Shown: piece after piece, positions 38,559 to 47,419 of the stretch
How the letters are laid out: each line of letters begins with the position of its first letter
Numbering within the stretch: the stretch's first letter is position 1
From: BOG-938 sp048498155
Lineage (GTDB): Bacteria > Pseudomonadota > Alphaproteobacteria > Caulobacterales > Caulobacteraceae
DNA: 55,290 nt
Direction: 5' to 3'
NCBI GenBank assembly: GCA_048498155.1
Contig: JBEHYN010000013.1
Location: 1 to 55,290, forward strand
Notes under the pieces: generated by a model
Seen by the model: the letters and a program-made list of their open reading frames with translations, nothing else
Database searches by the model: none
What the model was told of the DNA's origin: nothing
Translations under genes and position numbers: made by a program

Positions 38559-40085
38559 ATGGCGCTCGCGGCGCGGCTGGAGTTGAGACAGGGGCAAAGC
38601 CTCGTCATCACGCCGCAATTGCAGCAGGCGATCAAGCTGTTGCAGCTGTCGAGCGTGGAGCTTGACGCCTATGTGGAAGACGAGCTGGAGCGCAATCCGC
38701 TCCTCCAACGCGATGAGCGTGAAGGCGAGGGCGAAGAGGCCCGGGCCGAAGACGGCGCTCACGAAACCTCTCGGGACGAGGGCGAGTTCGAACCGTCCGA
38801 CTCGGCCAAGGCGGCTGACATGGACGCCGCCCAAGGCGATATCTACGGCGACGCTTCACCGGGCGAGCGTGACAGCGGCGAGGCGGGTGAAACGACGCCG
38901 GCGGCCGATGTGGGCGGGGCGGTGGATTGGTCCAAAGCAGGCGGCGGCGGCTCATTCGACGGGCTGGAGGGCCTGGAAAGTTCGCTCAGCCGCGTCAAAA
39001 CGCTTGGCGAGCATCTGCAGGACCAGGCTGCCTTGGCGGGTTTCGATCATGCCCAAAGCGCTATCGCGGCTGTGCTGATCGACGCCGTCGACGATGGCGG
39101 CTACCTGCGGGCCGACCTTCAGGACATGGCTGATCGTCTGGGCTGTCCGTTGGAGCGGATGGAGGCGGTGTTGATCCGCCTACAGGGGTTTGAGCCCACC
39201 GGCGTGTTTGCCCGCGATGTGCGCGAGTGCCTGACATTGCAACTGAAGGAACGCGACCGGTTCGATCCGGCCATGGAATCCCTGCTCGACAATCTGGAAC
39301 TCCTCGCCAAGCGGGACATGGCGGCTCTGCGCCGGGCGTGCGCGGTGGATGAGGAAGATCTGCGGGAGATGATCGCGGAACTGCGCGCCCTGACGCCACG
39401 TCCGGGGGCGGCGTTCGGCGGCGGCGATCCCATCAACGCGGTGGCGCCCGATGTCTTCGTGCGCGAAGGCCAAGGCGGCCTGTGGCGGGTGGAACTGAAC
39501 AGCGACGCCTTGCCCAAGCTTTTGGTGGATCAGCGCTATCACGCCGTCGTAGCGGGCGGCGCGCGAACCGAGGCGGAAAAAACATTCTTGTCCGATTGCA
39601 TGGCCTCCGCCAGCTGGCTGATCCGCAGCCTCGATCAGCGCGCCAAGACCATACTGAAGGTGGCCAACGAGATCGTGCGCCAGCAGGACGGATTTCTCGC
39701 CTTCGGCGTGGAGCACCTGCGGCCCTTGAACCTGAAGACCGTCGCCGACGCCATCGGTATGCACGAGTCCACCGTCAGTCGCGTCACCTCCAACAAATAC
39801 ATGGCCACCCCGCGCGGCGTGTTTGAGATGAAGTTCTTCTTCACCTCCTCGATCGCCTCCTCCGAGGGGGGCGAGGCCCATTCCGCCGAAAGCGTCCGCC
39901 ATAAGATCAAGCAACTGATCGACGCGGAGCGCGAGGTCGAGGCGGTGCTGTCCGATGATCGGATCGTGGAAATCCTCAAGGAGGCAGGTGTGGATATCGC
40001 CCGCAGGACGGTCGCCAAATATCGCGAGGCGCTGCGCATCCCGTCCTCGGTTGAGCGTCGACGCATGCTCAAGGAAGCCTGTTAA
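38559..40085 (+). CDS. rpoN: RNA polymerase sigma-54 factor
   Basis: The 508-residue sigma-54 factor. The N-terminal region I has the Gln/Leu-rich activator-interaction segment (SLVITPQLQQAIKLLQLSSVEL). A long acidic linker (residues about 50-130) is followed by the core-binding domain. The helix-turn-helix is in LKTVADAIGMHESTVSRVTSNK, and the C-terminal RpoN box ARRTVAKYREALRIPSS recognises the -24 element. It directs nitrogen and, in Caulobacterales, flagellar and stalk genes. It stands in the conserved lptB-rpoN-hpf-ptsN string. Confidence 0.97.
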   Translation: MALAARLELRQGQSLVITPQLQQAIKLLQLSSVELDAYVEDELERNPLLQRDEREGEGEEARAEDGAHETSRDEGEFEPSDSAKAADMDAAQGDIYGDASPGERDSGEAGETTPAADVGGAVDWSKAGGGGSFDGLEGLESSLSRVKTLGEHLQDQAALAGFDHAQSAIAAVLIDAVDDGGYLRADLQDMADRLGCPLERMEAVLIRLQGFEPTGVFARDVRECLTLQLKERDRFDPAMESLLDNLELLAKRDMAALRRACAVDEEDLREMIAELRALTPRPGAAFGGGDPINAVAPDVFVREGQGGLWRVELNSDALPKLLVDQRYHAVVAGGARTEAEKTFLSDCMASASWLIRSLDQRAKTILKVANEIVRQQDGFLAFGVEHLRPLNLKTVADAIGMHESTVSRVTSNKYMATPRGVFEMKFFFTSSIASSEGGEAHSAESVRHKIKQLIDAEREVEAVLSDDRIVEILKEAGVDIARRTVAKYREALRIPSSVERRRMLKEAC

Positions 40086-40152
40086 GACAGGTGTTCGTGA
40101 ACGGGGCCCATCGGTGCTTGACACCCTCGCCGAGGGGGGCTGCTATCAGCGG

Positions 40153-40788
40153 ATGAAGCTGCAGATTTCAGGCAAACATGTCGATGTGGGCGACGCGTTA
40201 CGCTCGCGCATCAACGACGAACTCGTGTCCAGCATTGGGAAATATTTCGGGCGCGGCGGCGACGCCGACGTCGTCGTCAGCCGATCAGGCCACAGTTTTC
40301 GCGTGGACTGCGCGGTGCGCTTGGCGTCAGGGCAGCACCTAGACAGCCATGCCCTTGGCGACGACGCGCACGTGGCCTTCGATGGGGCTCTGACGAAGCT
40401 CGAGGCGCGCATCCGTCGCTATAAGCGCCGACTGAAAAACCACCACCATCCCTCCGCCGCCCGCCTCGACGAAACGGCCCAGATCACGGTTCTGCGGGCG
40501 CCGGAAACGGATGACGACGTGGACGGCTGGGATGATCTGGGCGACGACGAATCGTTCCACGGCCACGAACCGCCCAAGGGCGTGGTGATCGCCGAAACCC
40601 AGGCGCCGCTGAAGACCATGACTGTTTCGATGGCGGTCTTGGAGATGGACTTGACTGAATCCCAAGCCATCGTGTTTAGGAACGCGGCCCACGGCGGTTT
40701 GGCGGTGGTCTATCGCCGCATCGACGGGAACATTGGATGGGTGGACCCGGAACGAACCAAGTCGCAAGGAACGGCGGGAAGTCCTTAA
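40153..40788 (+). CDS. hpf: Ribosome hibernation-promoting factor, long form
   Basis: A 211-residue HPF/RaiA-type protein. The N-terminal domain (begins MKLQISGKHVDVGDALRSRI) binds the 30S subunit. A linker of about 70 residues leads to a C-terminal dimerisation domain with KTMTVSMAVLEMDLTESQAI and VVYRRIDGNIGWVDP. Long HPF joins 70S ribosomes into 100S dimers in stationary phase. The ATG at 40153 was chosen because it starts the conserved domain. A TTGACA at 40118-40123 and a downstream TATCAG could form its own promoter after rpoN. Confidence 0.93.
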   Translation: MKLQISGKHVDVGDALRSRINDELVSSIGKYFGRGGDADVVVSRSGHSFRVDCAVRLASGQHLDSHALGDDAHVAFDGALTKLEARIRRYKRRLKNHHHPSAARLDETAQITVLRAPETDDDVDGWDDLGDDESFHGHEPPKGVVIAETQAPLKTMTVSMAVLEMDLTESQAIVFRNAAHGGLAVVYRRIDGNIGWVDPERTKSQGTAGSP

Positions 40789-40903
40789 GGCGGCCAGCCC
40801 TTGGCGGCAGCCTGTTCGACCAGACCGGTGTGTTGATTTGAAGCCGATGGCGCGCGCCCCGAAGAGGGCGCGGGGTCGAGCTTGAGGCAGGAGCGGCTTT
40901 CTC

Positions 40904-41368
40904 GTGGATATTGGTGACCTGCTGGATCGCGCGGCGATCGGAGCCAAGGTGAACGCCGCCTCTAAGCGGCAAGCCTTGTCGATTGTTTCTGAAATCGCCG
41001 GCCGAGCCTTTGAACTGAAGCCGGCTGAAATTCTCACTAAGATCCTCCAACGCGAACGCTTGGGCTCAACCGGCGTGGGCCACGGCGTGGCAGTGCCTCA
41101 TTGCCGTCTGCGCGGGTTGGACCGTGTGCGCGGGGTTTTCGTGCGCTTGGAAAGCCCGGTCGACTTCGGCGCGGTGGACGAACAGCCGGTCGATTTGATT
41201 TTCGCCCTACTGGCGCCGCCCAACGACGCCTCCGAGCAGCTTCGCTCCCTGGCAAGGGTCGCACGCGCGCTGCGCCAAGCCGATCTGCGCCAGCAGCTGC
41301 GCCAGGCCAGCAGCGCCGACGCCATGCGCGCCCTATTGGTGCAGGAACGACGCCCTAGCGCGGCCTAG
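40904..41368 (+). CDS. ptsN: PTS IIA-like nitrogen-regulatory protein
   Basis: A 154-residue EIIA-Ntr protein. The phosphorylated His66 is in the motif GVGHGVAVPHCRL. It receives phosphate from PtsO(NPr)/PtsP and links nitrogen and carbon status to transporters and stress regulators. The start is GTG at 40904 with AGGAG upstream. It ends the rpoN cluster. Its TAG stop (41366-41368) is the first TAG of a CTAG palindromic repeat, the same arrangement as in aguA. Confidence 0.95.
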   Translation: MDIGDLLDRAAIGAKVNAASKRQALSIVSEIAGRAFELKPAEILTKILQRERLGSTGVGHGVAVPHCRLRGLDRVRGVFVRLESPVDFGAVDEQPVDLIFALLAPPNDASEQLRSLARVARALRQADLRQQLRQASSADAMRALLVQERRPSAA

Positions 41369-41463
41369 AACAAGATGACATAGGGCGGGCGGGCTCGCCT
41401 CATGTCTGAATCTTGCTCTAAATTCCACATGTAGGGCCGGCGACCGGAGTTTTCGCCTGGCGC
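41365..41463 (+). repeat. CTAG two-hairpin repeat, copy 3 (after ptsN)
   Basis: Starts with CTAG at 41365. The first palindrome (TAGAACAAGATGACAT to ATCTTGCTCTA) matches copies 1 and 2 closely. The second hairpin has diverged and lacks the GAGTTCGCATGCGAACTC core. The first TAG is the ptsN stop codon. Confidence 0.88.
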
Positions 41464-41538
41464 GCTAATTGCTGCATCACCCTCCGTTAGGCAATCGGTG
41501 TCCAATATCGGCGCCGTGGCCACCGGAGGCGAGACACC

Positions 41539-42642
41539 ATGCAGATCAGCAACCTCAAGCCCCTGACCAGTTTGCGCTTTTTCGCGGCCGCTTGGGTGGT
41601 GTTCTACGACGTTTGGCCGAAGTTGGCCGGCGCGCCCGCATCGTCCCTGATCGAGAAAGGCTACCTGGGGGTGGAGCTATTCTTCGTGCTGTCCGGCTTC
41701 ATCCTGTGCCACGTCTATCTGCAAGCCTCCGGCGAAGGCCGGTTCAACTACACAAGCTTTCTGTGGGCGCGGTTATCGCGAGTCTACCCGCTGCACCTGA
41801 CCACCCTGGTGGGCCTGGGCTTGCTGGCCCTGGCCGCTGGAGCGGCAGGGTTTCAAGTGGACGCCTCCATCCTGGCCTGGACCTCGCTGCCCGCTAATCT
41901 GACCCTGACCCAGGCCTGGGGTCTGGCGCCCGAGGCGGGATGGAATCACCCCTCCTGGTCGATCTCGGCGGAGTGGTTCGCCTATCTGAGCTTTCCGCTG
42001 TTTGCCGCCGTGGCGTGGAAGTTGCGGGCCCGTCCCTACGCTGCGGTCGCCGGCGCGGTAGCGTTTCTGGCCGGACTTTATGCGGTATTTCCCCGATTGG
42101 CGGGATTCGATCTGGACCAGGCCACTATCGCCTGGGGCGCGCTGCGGATCGTTCCATGCTTCGCCTACGGCTGCTCGGTCTATCTGCTGTGGCGCTCGGG
42201 CGCGGTGAATCGCCGCGCTGTCGCCATGGCGGGCGCCGCAATTTCAGGCGCCAGCGTGGTGATCGCCGGGCAGGCGGGGGTCCCCGACGCCTTGATCGTA
42301 ACCCTGTTCGGTCCCCTGATCCTGTGCTTGGCCGCTCTTAGCTCGACCGGATCTAAACTGGGTTCAAGCCGTATACTCGTCTATCTAGGAGAGATAAGCT
42401 TCGCGATGTATATGGTTTGTATTCCTTGGAGCATTTTATTTGTCAATATCGTGACCAGAATTATCCACGCAACTTCTAAGCAACTACCAATGTGGGCTTG
42501 GCTTGTGCTGTTGATCGGCGTTGTTCCCATTGCCGCTATTGCCCACGAATTGTTTGAACGGCCGGCCCGAGAGCATATGAGAACCTGGGCTCGATCCTGG
42601 CCCCAAGGCGCTCGAAAGGGGGCGATGAAAATCGCCGCTTAA
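41539..42642 (+). CDS. Acyltransferase 3 family membrane protein with altered catalytic motif
   Basis: A 367-residue acyltransferase-3 (OafA/OatA-like) membrane protein with about ten hydrophobic segments and no C-terminal SGNH domain. It opens LKPLTSLRFFAAAWVVFYD, and GYLGVELFFVLSGF is the second landmark. The family motif R-X10-H in the first helix reads R13-X10-D24 here, with GAC where CAC would encode His. The essential His is thus replaced, which could inactivate it or change its chemistry. Members add acetyl groups to surface glycans. The final 250 bases are AT-richer than the rest. Located between a repeat and a CHAP hydrolase gene. Confidence 0.8.
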   Translation: MQISNLKPLTSLRFFAAAWVVFYDVWPKLAGAPASSLIEKGYLGVELFFVLSGFILCHVYLQASGEGRFNYTSFLWARLSRVYPLHLTTLVGLGLLALAAGAAGFQVDASILAWTSLPANLTLTQAWGLAPEAGWNHPSWSISAEWFAYLSFPLFAAVAWKLRARPYAAVAGAVAFLAGLYAVFPRLAGFDLDQATIAWGALRIVPCFAYGCSVYLLWRSGAVNRRAVAMAGAAISGASVVIAGQAGVPDALIVTLFGPLILCLAALSSTGSKLGSSRILVYLGEISFAMYMVCIPWSILFVNIVTRIIHATSKQLPMWAWLVLLIGVVPIAAIAHELFERPAREHMRTWARSWPQGARKGAMKIAA

Positions 42643-42713
42643 CGCTTTTGTGCTTTTCATTCCGCCGGAAAACGGGTTTGTTGCCCGTCTTCGAGGCGGG
42701 GAGACCCTGACGC

Positions 42714-43364
42714 ATGTCCCAACGGCCCAAAGCCGTACTCAGTTCGCTGGCTGTCGCCGTTGTGCTCGCCTTCTCGTTCGGAGGCGCCGCGCGCGCTGAC
42801 ACCTATTGGGAATGCGTCACCTTTGCCCGGATGTTCTCGGGCATCCAGATCTTCGGCGACGCTGCGACATGGTGGAACAAAGCCTCGGGCGGCTATCCGC
42901 GCGGAGCGACCCCCCAAGCCGGCTCGGTGCTCGTGTTCAAGGCCAATGGCGTGATGGGCAGGGGGCATGTGGCCGTGGTCAGCCAGGTGCTGACGGATCG
43001 GATCATCCAGGTTACCCATGCCAACTGGTCTATTATCCAGGGTAATCGCGGCAAGGTCGAAAAAGACGTGACCGTGGTGGATGTCTCGCCTAGGGGCGAC
43101 TGGTCTCAGGTCAAGGTCTGGTACGACCCGATCCGTGATCTCGGATCCACGGTCTATCCCACCTACGGCTTTATCTACCAAAAGGCTCAGGACGCCGCCA
43201 AGAACGCCGCTCAGTCGGTTGCCGCCGCCGCGGCCCAGGCCGCCGTTAGCCGGATGGCTTCGGCCGCCCAGTCGCCCGCCAGCGCCTCTGCCCAAGTCAT
43301 GGCCCGCGCTGCGGAGTCCACCGACCGTATCGCGGCTCTGATCCAGTCGTTCACCGACCGCTGA
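42714..43364 (+). CDS. Secreted CHAP-domain peptidoglycan hydrolase
   Basis: A 216-residue protein with a signal peptide ending at about residue 28 (ARA). The CHAP amidase/peptidase triad is recognisable: Cys34 in YWECVTFAR, His in RGHVAVVS, and Asn in THANW. The C-terminal 60 residues are Ala/Ser-rich and predicted helical or disordered. It probably cleaves peptidoglycan cross-links or stem peptides in the periplasm. No immunity or secretion gene is adjacent. Confidence 0.88.
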   Translation: MSQRPKAVLSSLAVAVVLAFSFGGAARADTYWECVTFARMFSGIQIFGDAATWWNKASGGYPRGATPQAGSVLVFKANGVMGRGHVAVVSQVLTDRIIQVTHANWSIIQGNRGKVEKDVTVVDVSPRGDWSQVKVWYDPIRDLGSTVYPTYGFIYQKAQDAAKNAAQSVAAAAAQAAVSRMASAAQSPASASAQVMARAAESTDRIAALIQSFTDR

Positions 43365-43384
43365 ATTCCGCCAGAGGGTGCGCC

Positions 43385-44329
43385 TCAGGTCGCCTTGCGT
43401 TTGACGCCCGCCGCCAGCACCGCCAACACCTCGGGCGCCAGGGCTACCGCCGCGCGCGTGTTGAGATCAAAATTGACAATCAGCATTTCCGTATCCGCCC
43501 AGGCATGACCCGTGGCGGGGTCCAGCAGCCAGTGGGTCAGGCGACAGATCTTGGGGGTGGCGTCCGACAGGCCTGAGCGAAGCACCAGCCGCTCCCCGGC
43601 CCTGGGCCAACGAGAATAGGTCGTGCGCAATTCCACGGTTGCCCCGCCCAGGTGGCCGGCCAGTTCGGGCATATATTGGGCCAGCGGCAAGTGGGCGCGG
43701 CCAAGCTGATGGGGGATGGCTTGGGAAATGCGTTCCAGCACATGCTCGGGCCGCATCTGGCCGAACACATCAACGTCAGCCATGGTCACGGCCCCGGCGG
43801 CGGGCGAGCCTAGTCCCAGGGCGTCTGCGGCGGCGGCGCTTCCGGGTCCCAGCAGGGGCGCTCCGGCTAGGCCGCGAGGCAGCGAATAGTCGGGCGCCGG
43901 GACGGTCAGTTCGTCGGCGAGGCGGCGGGCCGTCTGCGACCAGGGGAAAGGCCGCTTTTCACCGGCGGTGACATGTTCCACCCGGGAGGTGATGGCGGCG
44001 GCCGGCCGTCCGTCGGCAGCGTGGAACATGACGTGCAGAATGCGCGCGTCGGTCTCGCCCATCTCCAGCACGGCCGATCGAATATACAGCCCAGCGCCGA
44101 CCCGCGCCTCGTGCAGGAATCTTACGTGGTTTTCGCGCAGCTGCAGCGTCGCTGCGGCGCCGGCGGTAAAGGCTCGAGGCATCCCCAGAGCGCCGGCGAG
44201 ACCAACCACCGCCTCTGCAGCGTGCGCCAGATAGAAGCGCACGTTCATGTGGCCCATTTCATCGATGTGCCAGGGGCGCACCGATCCGCGCCAAGTCTCC
44301 ACGCCGATCCTCGGGCTGAGCTCAGTCAC
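43385..44329 (-). CDS. Thioesterase family protein with tandem hot-dog domains
   Basis: A 314-residue protein with two hot-dog folds. The first begins GSVRPWHIDEMGHMNVRFYL, the typical acyl-ACP/acyl-CoA thioesterase start with an Asp/His/Asn pattern. The second has VDVFGQMRPEHVL and SRWPRAGERLVL. It probably hydrolyses acyl-CoA or acyl-ACP thioesters. I chose GTG at 44329, preceded by AAGGA at 7-8 bases; the longer frame to 44395 would overlap the zur 3' end. It follows zur on the same strand and may be co-transcribed. Confidence 0.78.
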   Translation of the reverse strand: MTELSPRIGVETWRGSVRPWHIDEMGHMNVRFYLAHAAEAVVGLAGALGMPRAFTAGAAATLQLRENHVRFLHEARVGAGLYIRSAVLEMGETDARILHVMFHAADGRPAAAITSRVEHVTAGEKRPFPWSQTARRLADELTVPAPDYSLPRGLAGAPLLGPGSAAAADALGLGSPAAGAVTMADVDVFGQMRPEHVLERISQAIPHQLGRAHLPLAQYMPELAGHLGGATVELRTTYSRWPRAGERLVLRSGLSDATPKICRLTHWLLDPATGHAWADTEMLIVNFDLNTRAAVALAPEVLAVLAAGVKRKAT

Positions 44330-44366
44330 GTGATGTTCCTTTTGAACGGAGCGGAGCGGAATGGGC

Positions 44367-44867
44367 TCAGGGAAGGCAGGCGGCGCACCGGCCATGGGCT
44401 TCGATGGCTACCGATTGAATGGCGTAACCGCTTTTGGCGGCGACCTGTTTGAGCGCCTCGCCCACCGGCGTCTCGACCTCTTGGGTGCGGCCGCAACAGT
44501 CACAGATCAGGAAGGCCGCCGCATGACCGCCTTCGCCGCGCCCGCACGCCACGAAGGCCGCCAGGCTTTCGATGCGGTGAGCCAGGCCCCTTCGCTCCAG
44601 AAACTCCAGTGCGCGGTACACGGTCGGAGGTTTGGCGGGGCCCTTGCCGCCCTCGCCGAAATTGGCGATCAGATCATAGGCCTTCACCGGGTGGCCGGCC
44701 TGCATCAATAGCTCCAGCACCCGCCGACGCGCCGGGGTCAGTTTCTGGCCCTCCGCCAGGCAGCGCGTTTCGGCATTTTTCAGTTCAGCGGCCAGGGCCC
44801 GGCCGTTCAGGCCAAGGCGCTCGTGCTCGTGATCCAGCGCGTGGTCGTGGGCGGGATGAGAGGCCAT
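44367..44867 (-). CDS. zur: Zinc uptake regulator (Fur family, Zur-like)
   Basis: A 166-residue Fur-superfamily repressor. The DNA-binding domain has LTPARRRVLELLMQAGHPVKAYDLI and KPPTVYRALEFLERRGLAHRIES, the latter strongly Zur-like. The C-terminal zinc motifs are CDCCG and the terminal IEAHGRCAACLP. The N-terminus is His-rich (several His in the first 16 residues). Zn-bound Zur represses zinc uptake; the znuABC genes are not in this window. Its upstream region is occupied by a palindromic repeat, so its promoter must lie within or beside that element. Confidence 0.85.
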   Translation of the reverse strand: MASHPAHDHALDHEHERLGLNGRALAAELKNAETRCLAEGQKLTPARRRVLELLMQAGHPVKAYDLIANFGEGGKGPAKPPTVYRALEFLERRGLAHRIESLAAFVACGRGEGGHAAAFLICDCCGRTQEVETPVGEALKQVAAKSGYAIQSVAIEAHGRCAACLP

Positions 44868-44903
44868 GTCCTGAGGTAGAGCCGATGCGCCTCGTCCGCA
44901 AGG

Positions 44904-45010
44904 CTCTAGAGCGGGTTGCGACCTGATGGAATCAGATCGCCGCTCTAGGTTTTTGTATTGACGCGCGTTGAGTCCGAAAACCGGTTCCCACTTTTCGGAA
45001 CGCGCTCTAG
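44904..45010. repeat. CTCTAG palindromic repeat between DHS-like gene and zur
   Basis: A bipartite element. The first palindrome runs CTCTAGAGCGGG to GCTCTAG (44904-44947) with the matching CTGAT-gga-ATCAG core. A second hairpin ends with GGAACGCGCTCTAG at 45010. The terminal CTAG (45007-45010) supplies the TAG stop codon of the DHS-like gene on the minus strand. It resembles the dispersed intergenic palindromes common in Alphaproteobacteria. Confidence 0.88.
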
Positions 45011-46053
45011 ACGGAGAACAGCTTGGCCCAACGACGCTTGTCGCGCCCGCGCCAGGCGCCGCGATGATAGGCGTCCGACATGATTAGGGGCACAACCGTG
45101 GTGGCTTCGGCGAACACCATCTGCTCATAGGTGGTCTGCACCTTGCCCCACGAGGCGGCCTCTTGGAGGGTCGAGGAGGAGCAGGCGCCGTCGCGCACGT
45201 CCGCCACGGTGATCTGCACGGCATACCGGTGCATCTCCGCTTCCACGCCGAGGATCTCGGCGCAGACCACGGTGTCCTGGGCGAAGTTCTTGGGCACGCC
45301 GCCGCCGACCATGAACAGGCCGGTGACGCCCGCAGCGATCTTGATGTCGGTCAGTTCGCGAAAATCGGCCACCGCGTCGATCATGACGTAGGGCTTCCCA
45401 GCCTTGGCCCGCTCCTTCTGGTGCTTGACTAGACCGAATCCGGCCGAGGAATCCACGAAGGCCGGGCAGAAGATCGGCACGTCTTCCTCATAGGCCGTCT
45501 GGATCAGGGAGCCGGGTTTCTTGGCGCCGCCCTCGGCCAGCCACTTGCCCATTTGCCAGATGAATTCGCGCGAGGAATAGCCGCGCGGCTCCAGGCTTTC
45601 GGCGATCTCATAGATGGTGTGATCGCAGTTCTGCAGCTCTTCCTCATCGATATAGGTGTCGTAGATCCGGTCGATGTAGTGGCCGCGCAGGACGTTATCG
45701 TCGACTTGGCCGGCGGCCTGATAGTGCTTGAATCCCAAGGCCTCGAAGAAATCCATGTCGACAATGGAGGCGCCGGTGGCGACCACCGCGTCGGTCATGC
45801 CGAACTTCACCATGTCACGGTACACATGCATGCAGCCGCCGGCCGAGGTCGATCCGGCCAGGATCAGCCAGGGCGAGCAGGCCTTGTCCTCCAGCGACAT
45901 GTTGAAAATGTCCGCCGCCCGCGCGGCGTCGCGCGAGGAGAAGCTCATCTTGCGCATGGCGTCGATCACCGGCCGCGCGTCATAGGCGGTGATGTCGACG
46001 TGCTCGACGACCTTGGAGAGCAGTTCGGCCTTGGAATTGGACGGAGCGTTCAT
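45007..46053 (-). CDS. Deoxyhypusine synthase-like protein, probable homospermidine synthase
   Basis: A 348-residue homologue of deoxyhypusine synthase, with GACSSSTLQEAASWGKVQ holding the active-site Lys304 and the NAD-site segment GSTSAGGCMHVYRDMV. Bacteria lack the eIF5A substrate, and studied bacterial DHS-like enzymes make homospermidine from putrescine. The preceding gene on the same strand encodes an ornithine decarboxylase, which supplies putrescine. A strong hairpin separates the two genes. The stop codon comes from the adjacent palindromic repeat. The product could also be spermidine-related, so I leave the symbol empty. Confidence 0.85.
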   Translation of the reverse strand: MNAPSNSKAELLSKVVEHVDITAYDARPVIDAMRKMSFSSRDAARAADIFNMSLEDKACSPWLILAGSTSAGGCMHVYRDMVKFGMTDAVVATGASIVDMDFFEALGFKHYQAAGQVDDNVLRGHYIDRIYDTYIDEEELQNCDHTIYEIAESLEPRGYSSREFIWQMGKWLAEGGAKKPGSLIQTAYEEDVPIFCPAFVDSSAGFGLVKHQKERAKAGKPYVMIDAVADFRELTDIKIAAGVTGLFMVGGGVPKNFAQDTVVCAEILGVEAEMHRYAVQITVADVRDGACSSSTLQEAASWGKVQTTYEQMVFAEATTVVPLIMSDAYHRGAWRGRDKRRWAKLFSV

Positions 46054-46095
46054 CGGTCAGGTTTCCCGGAAGGTTGAGCGCCCGTCGAATGGAAA

Positions 46096-46129
46096 AGCAG
46101 CCCTCCGGACGGAGCGACGGAGGGCTGCT
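46096..46129 (-). terminator. Hairpin between ornithine decarboxylase and DHS-like gene
   Basis: A perfect 12-base-pair stem, AGCAGCCCTCCG paired with CGGAGGGCTGCT, with a 10-base loop. On the minus strand it is followed by a short T tract (TTTCC). It lies 31 bases after the ornithine decarboxylase stop and 43 bases before the DHS-like ATG. It may terminate or attenuate transcription between two functionally linked genes. Confidence 0.7.
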
Positions 46130-46159
46130 GGGTTAGATCGCGAAATTGCGACGCTCTTG

Positions 46160-47419
46160 TTAGCGCCGCCGTTTGCGCTGTCCGGCCTTGCCGCGCGGTC
46201 GGGAGAAGCGGACCACCTTGCGGGCGTCCTCTTCCTCGGCCTTGGGCGAGGGAATAGCCTTGGGCGCGAGGCCGTACATTGAGGCCATGGGCGCATCATC
46301 GACGATGGCGGAATCGGTGTCGCCAAAGCCGTTGAAGCGGGTGTTCATGGCCACGCCATAGGCGCCCAGCATGCCGATCTCGATATAGTCGCCTTCGTTC
46401 ACGTCCGCCGGCAGCCAGAAGGGACCGGGCATGTGGTCGATGGAGTCGCAGGTCGGGCCATAGAAGCGGAACGGGCGCAGTTCGGACGATGCTTCCGCAT
46501 CGCGCACCAGCTTGACCGGGAACGGCCATTTGGAATGGGTCGCGTCAAACAGGCTGCCGTAGGAGCCGTCGTTCAGATAAAGGGCGTCGCCCTTTTTCAG
46601 CTCGACCTTGACCAAGATCGATGAGCCTTCCGCCACTAGGGCGCGGCCGGGCTCGCACCACAGTTCGGTGGTTTCGTGGACCATCATCTCGGCAAAGCCG
46701 CGATGAATGGAATCCACATAGTCGCTCATCGCCGGGGGAACCATGCCGGGATAGACCGAGGGGAAGCCGCCGCCCACGTCCACGACATCGGCGAACACGC
46801 CCGCGCGCACAAGGGCGCGCGAGGCCTGGGCCATGGCGCCCTGATAGGCGGTCGGGCGCATGCACTGCGAACCCACGTGGAAGGATACGCCCATCAGATC
46901 CTGGGTGGCGCGGCGCGCCGCCAGCAGCAGGGTGGGGGCCTCGTGCGGCTCAACGCCGAACTTGCCGCCCAGCGAATACATGGCGCCGCCTTCCGCCGGG
47001 GCGGCTAGGCGCACGATCAGGTTCAGATCCTTGGCGCGGCCTGTGGCGTCCAGAATCTTGGCCAGTTCCTCGTGGGTATCCAGCGAGAAGGTGCGCACCC
47101 CATGTTCGAAATAGGCGGCGGAGATGGCTTGGCGGCTTTTGACCGGGTGCATGAAGGCCATGCGCGAGCCGGGGGCGTGCTCGGCCACCAGTTCGATCTC
47201 GGGGACCGAGGCGACGTCAAAGGACCGCAGACCCTGTTCAGCCAGGGTGCGGATTGCCCATCCCGAGGGATTGGCCTTCACGGCGTAAAAGACTTCGCCT
47301 TTGAAGTTGTCCTGGAACCAGCGCGCCGCTACGGCCAGAACGTCCGGCCGCACAAGGGCGACAGGGCGTTCGGGGGACCGCTCGCGGACCAGGTCCAGGG
47401 GATTATGGTACGTGCGCAA
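46160..47419 (-). CDS. Ornithine decarboxylase (PLP, alanine-racemase fold)
   Basis: A 419-residue type IV (eukaryote-like) ornithine/lysine decarboxylase. PLP binds Lys48 in FYAVKANPSG, the phosphate loop is DVGGGFP, and WCEPGRALVAEG and GPTCDSIDHM hold the substrate-binding and catalytic Cys. It converts ornithine to putrescine in the cytoplasm. The frame begins with TTG at 47419 (CGCACGTACCATAATCC follows), with no better start nearby. The C-terminal tail is Arg/Lys-rich. Next downstream is the DHS-like gene, so the pair makes homospermidine. Confidence 0.9.
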   Translation of the reverse strand: MRTYHNPLDLVRERSPERPVALVRPDVLAVAARWFQDNFKGEVFYAVKANPSGWAIRTLAEQGLRSFDVASVPEIELVAEHAPGSRMAFMHPVKSRQAISAAYFEHGVRTFSLDTHEELAKILDATGRAKDLNLIVRLAAPAEGGAMYSLGGKFGVEPHEAPTLLLAARRATQDLMGVSFHVGSQCMRPTAYQGAMAQASRALVRAGVFADVVDVGGGFPSVYPGMVPPAMSDYVDSIHRGFAEMMVHETTELWCEPGRALVAEGSSILVKVELKKGDALYLNDGSYGSLFDATHSKWPFPVKLVRDAEASSELRPFRFYGPTCDSIDHMPGPFWLPADVNEGDYIEIGMLGAYGVAMNTRFNGFGDTDSAIVDDAPMASMYGLAPKAIPSPKAEEEDARKVVRFSRPRGKAGQRKRRR

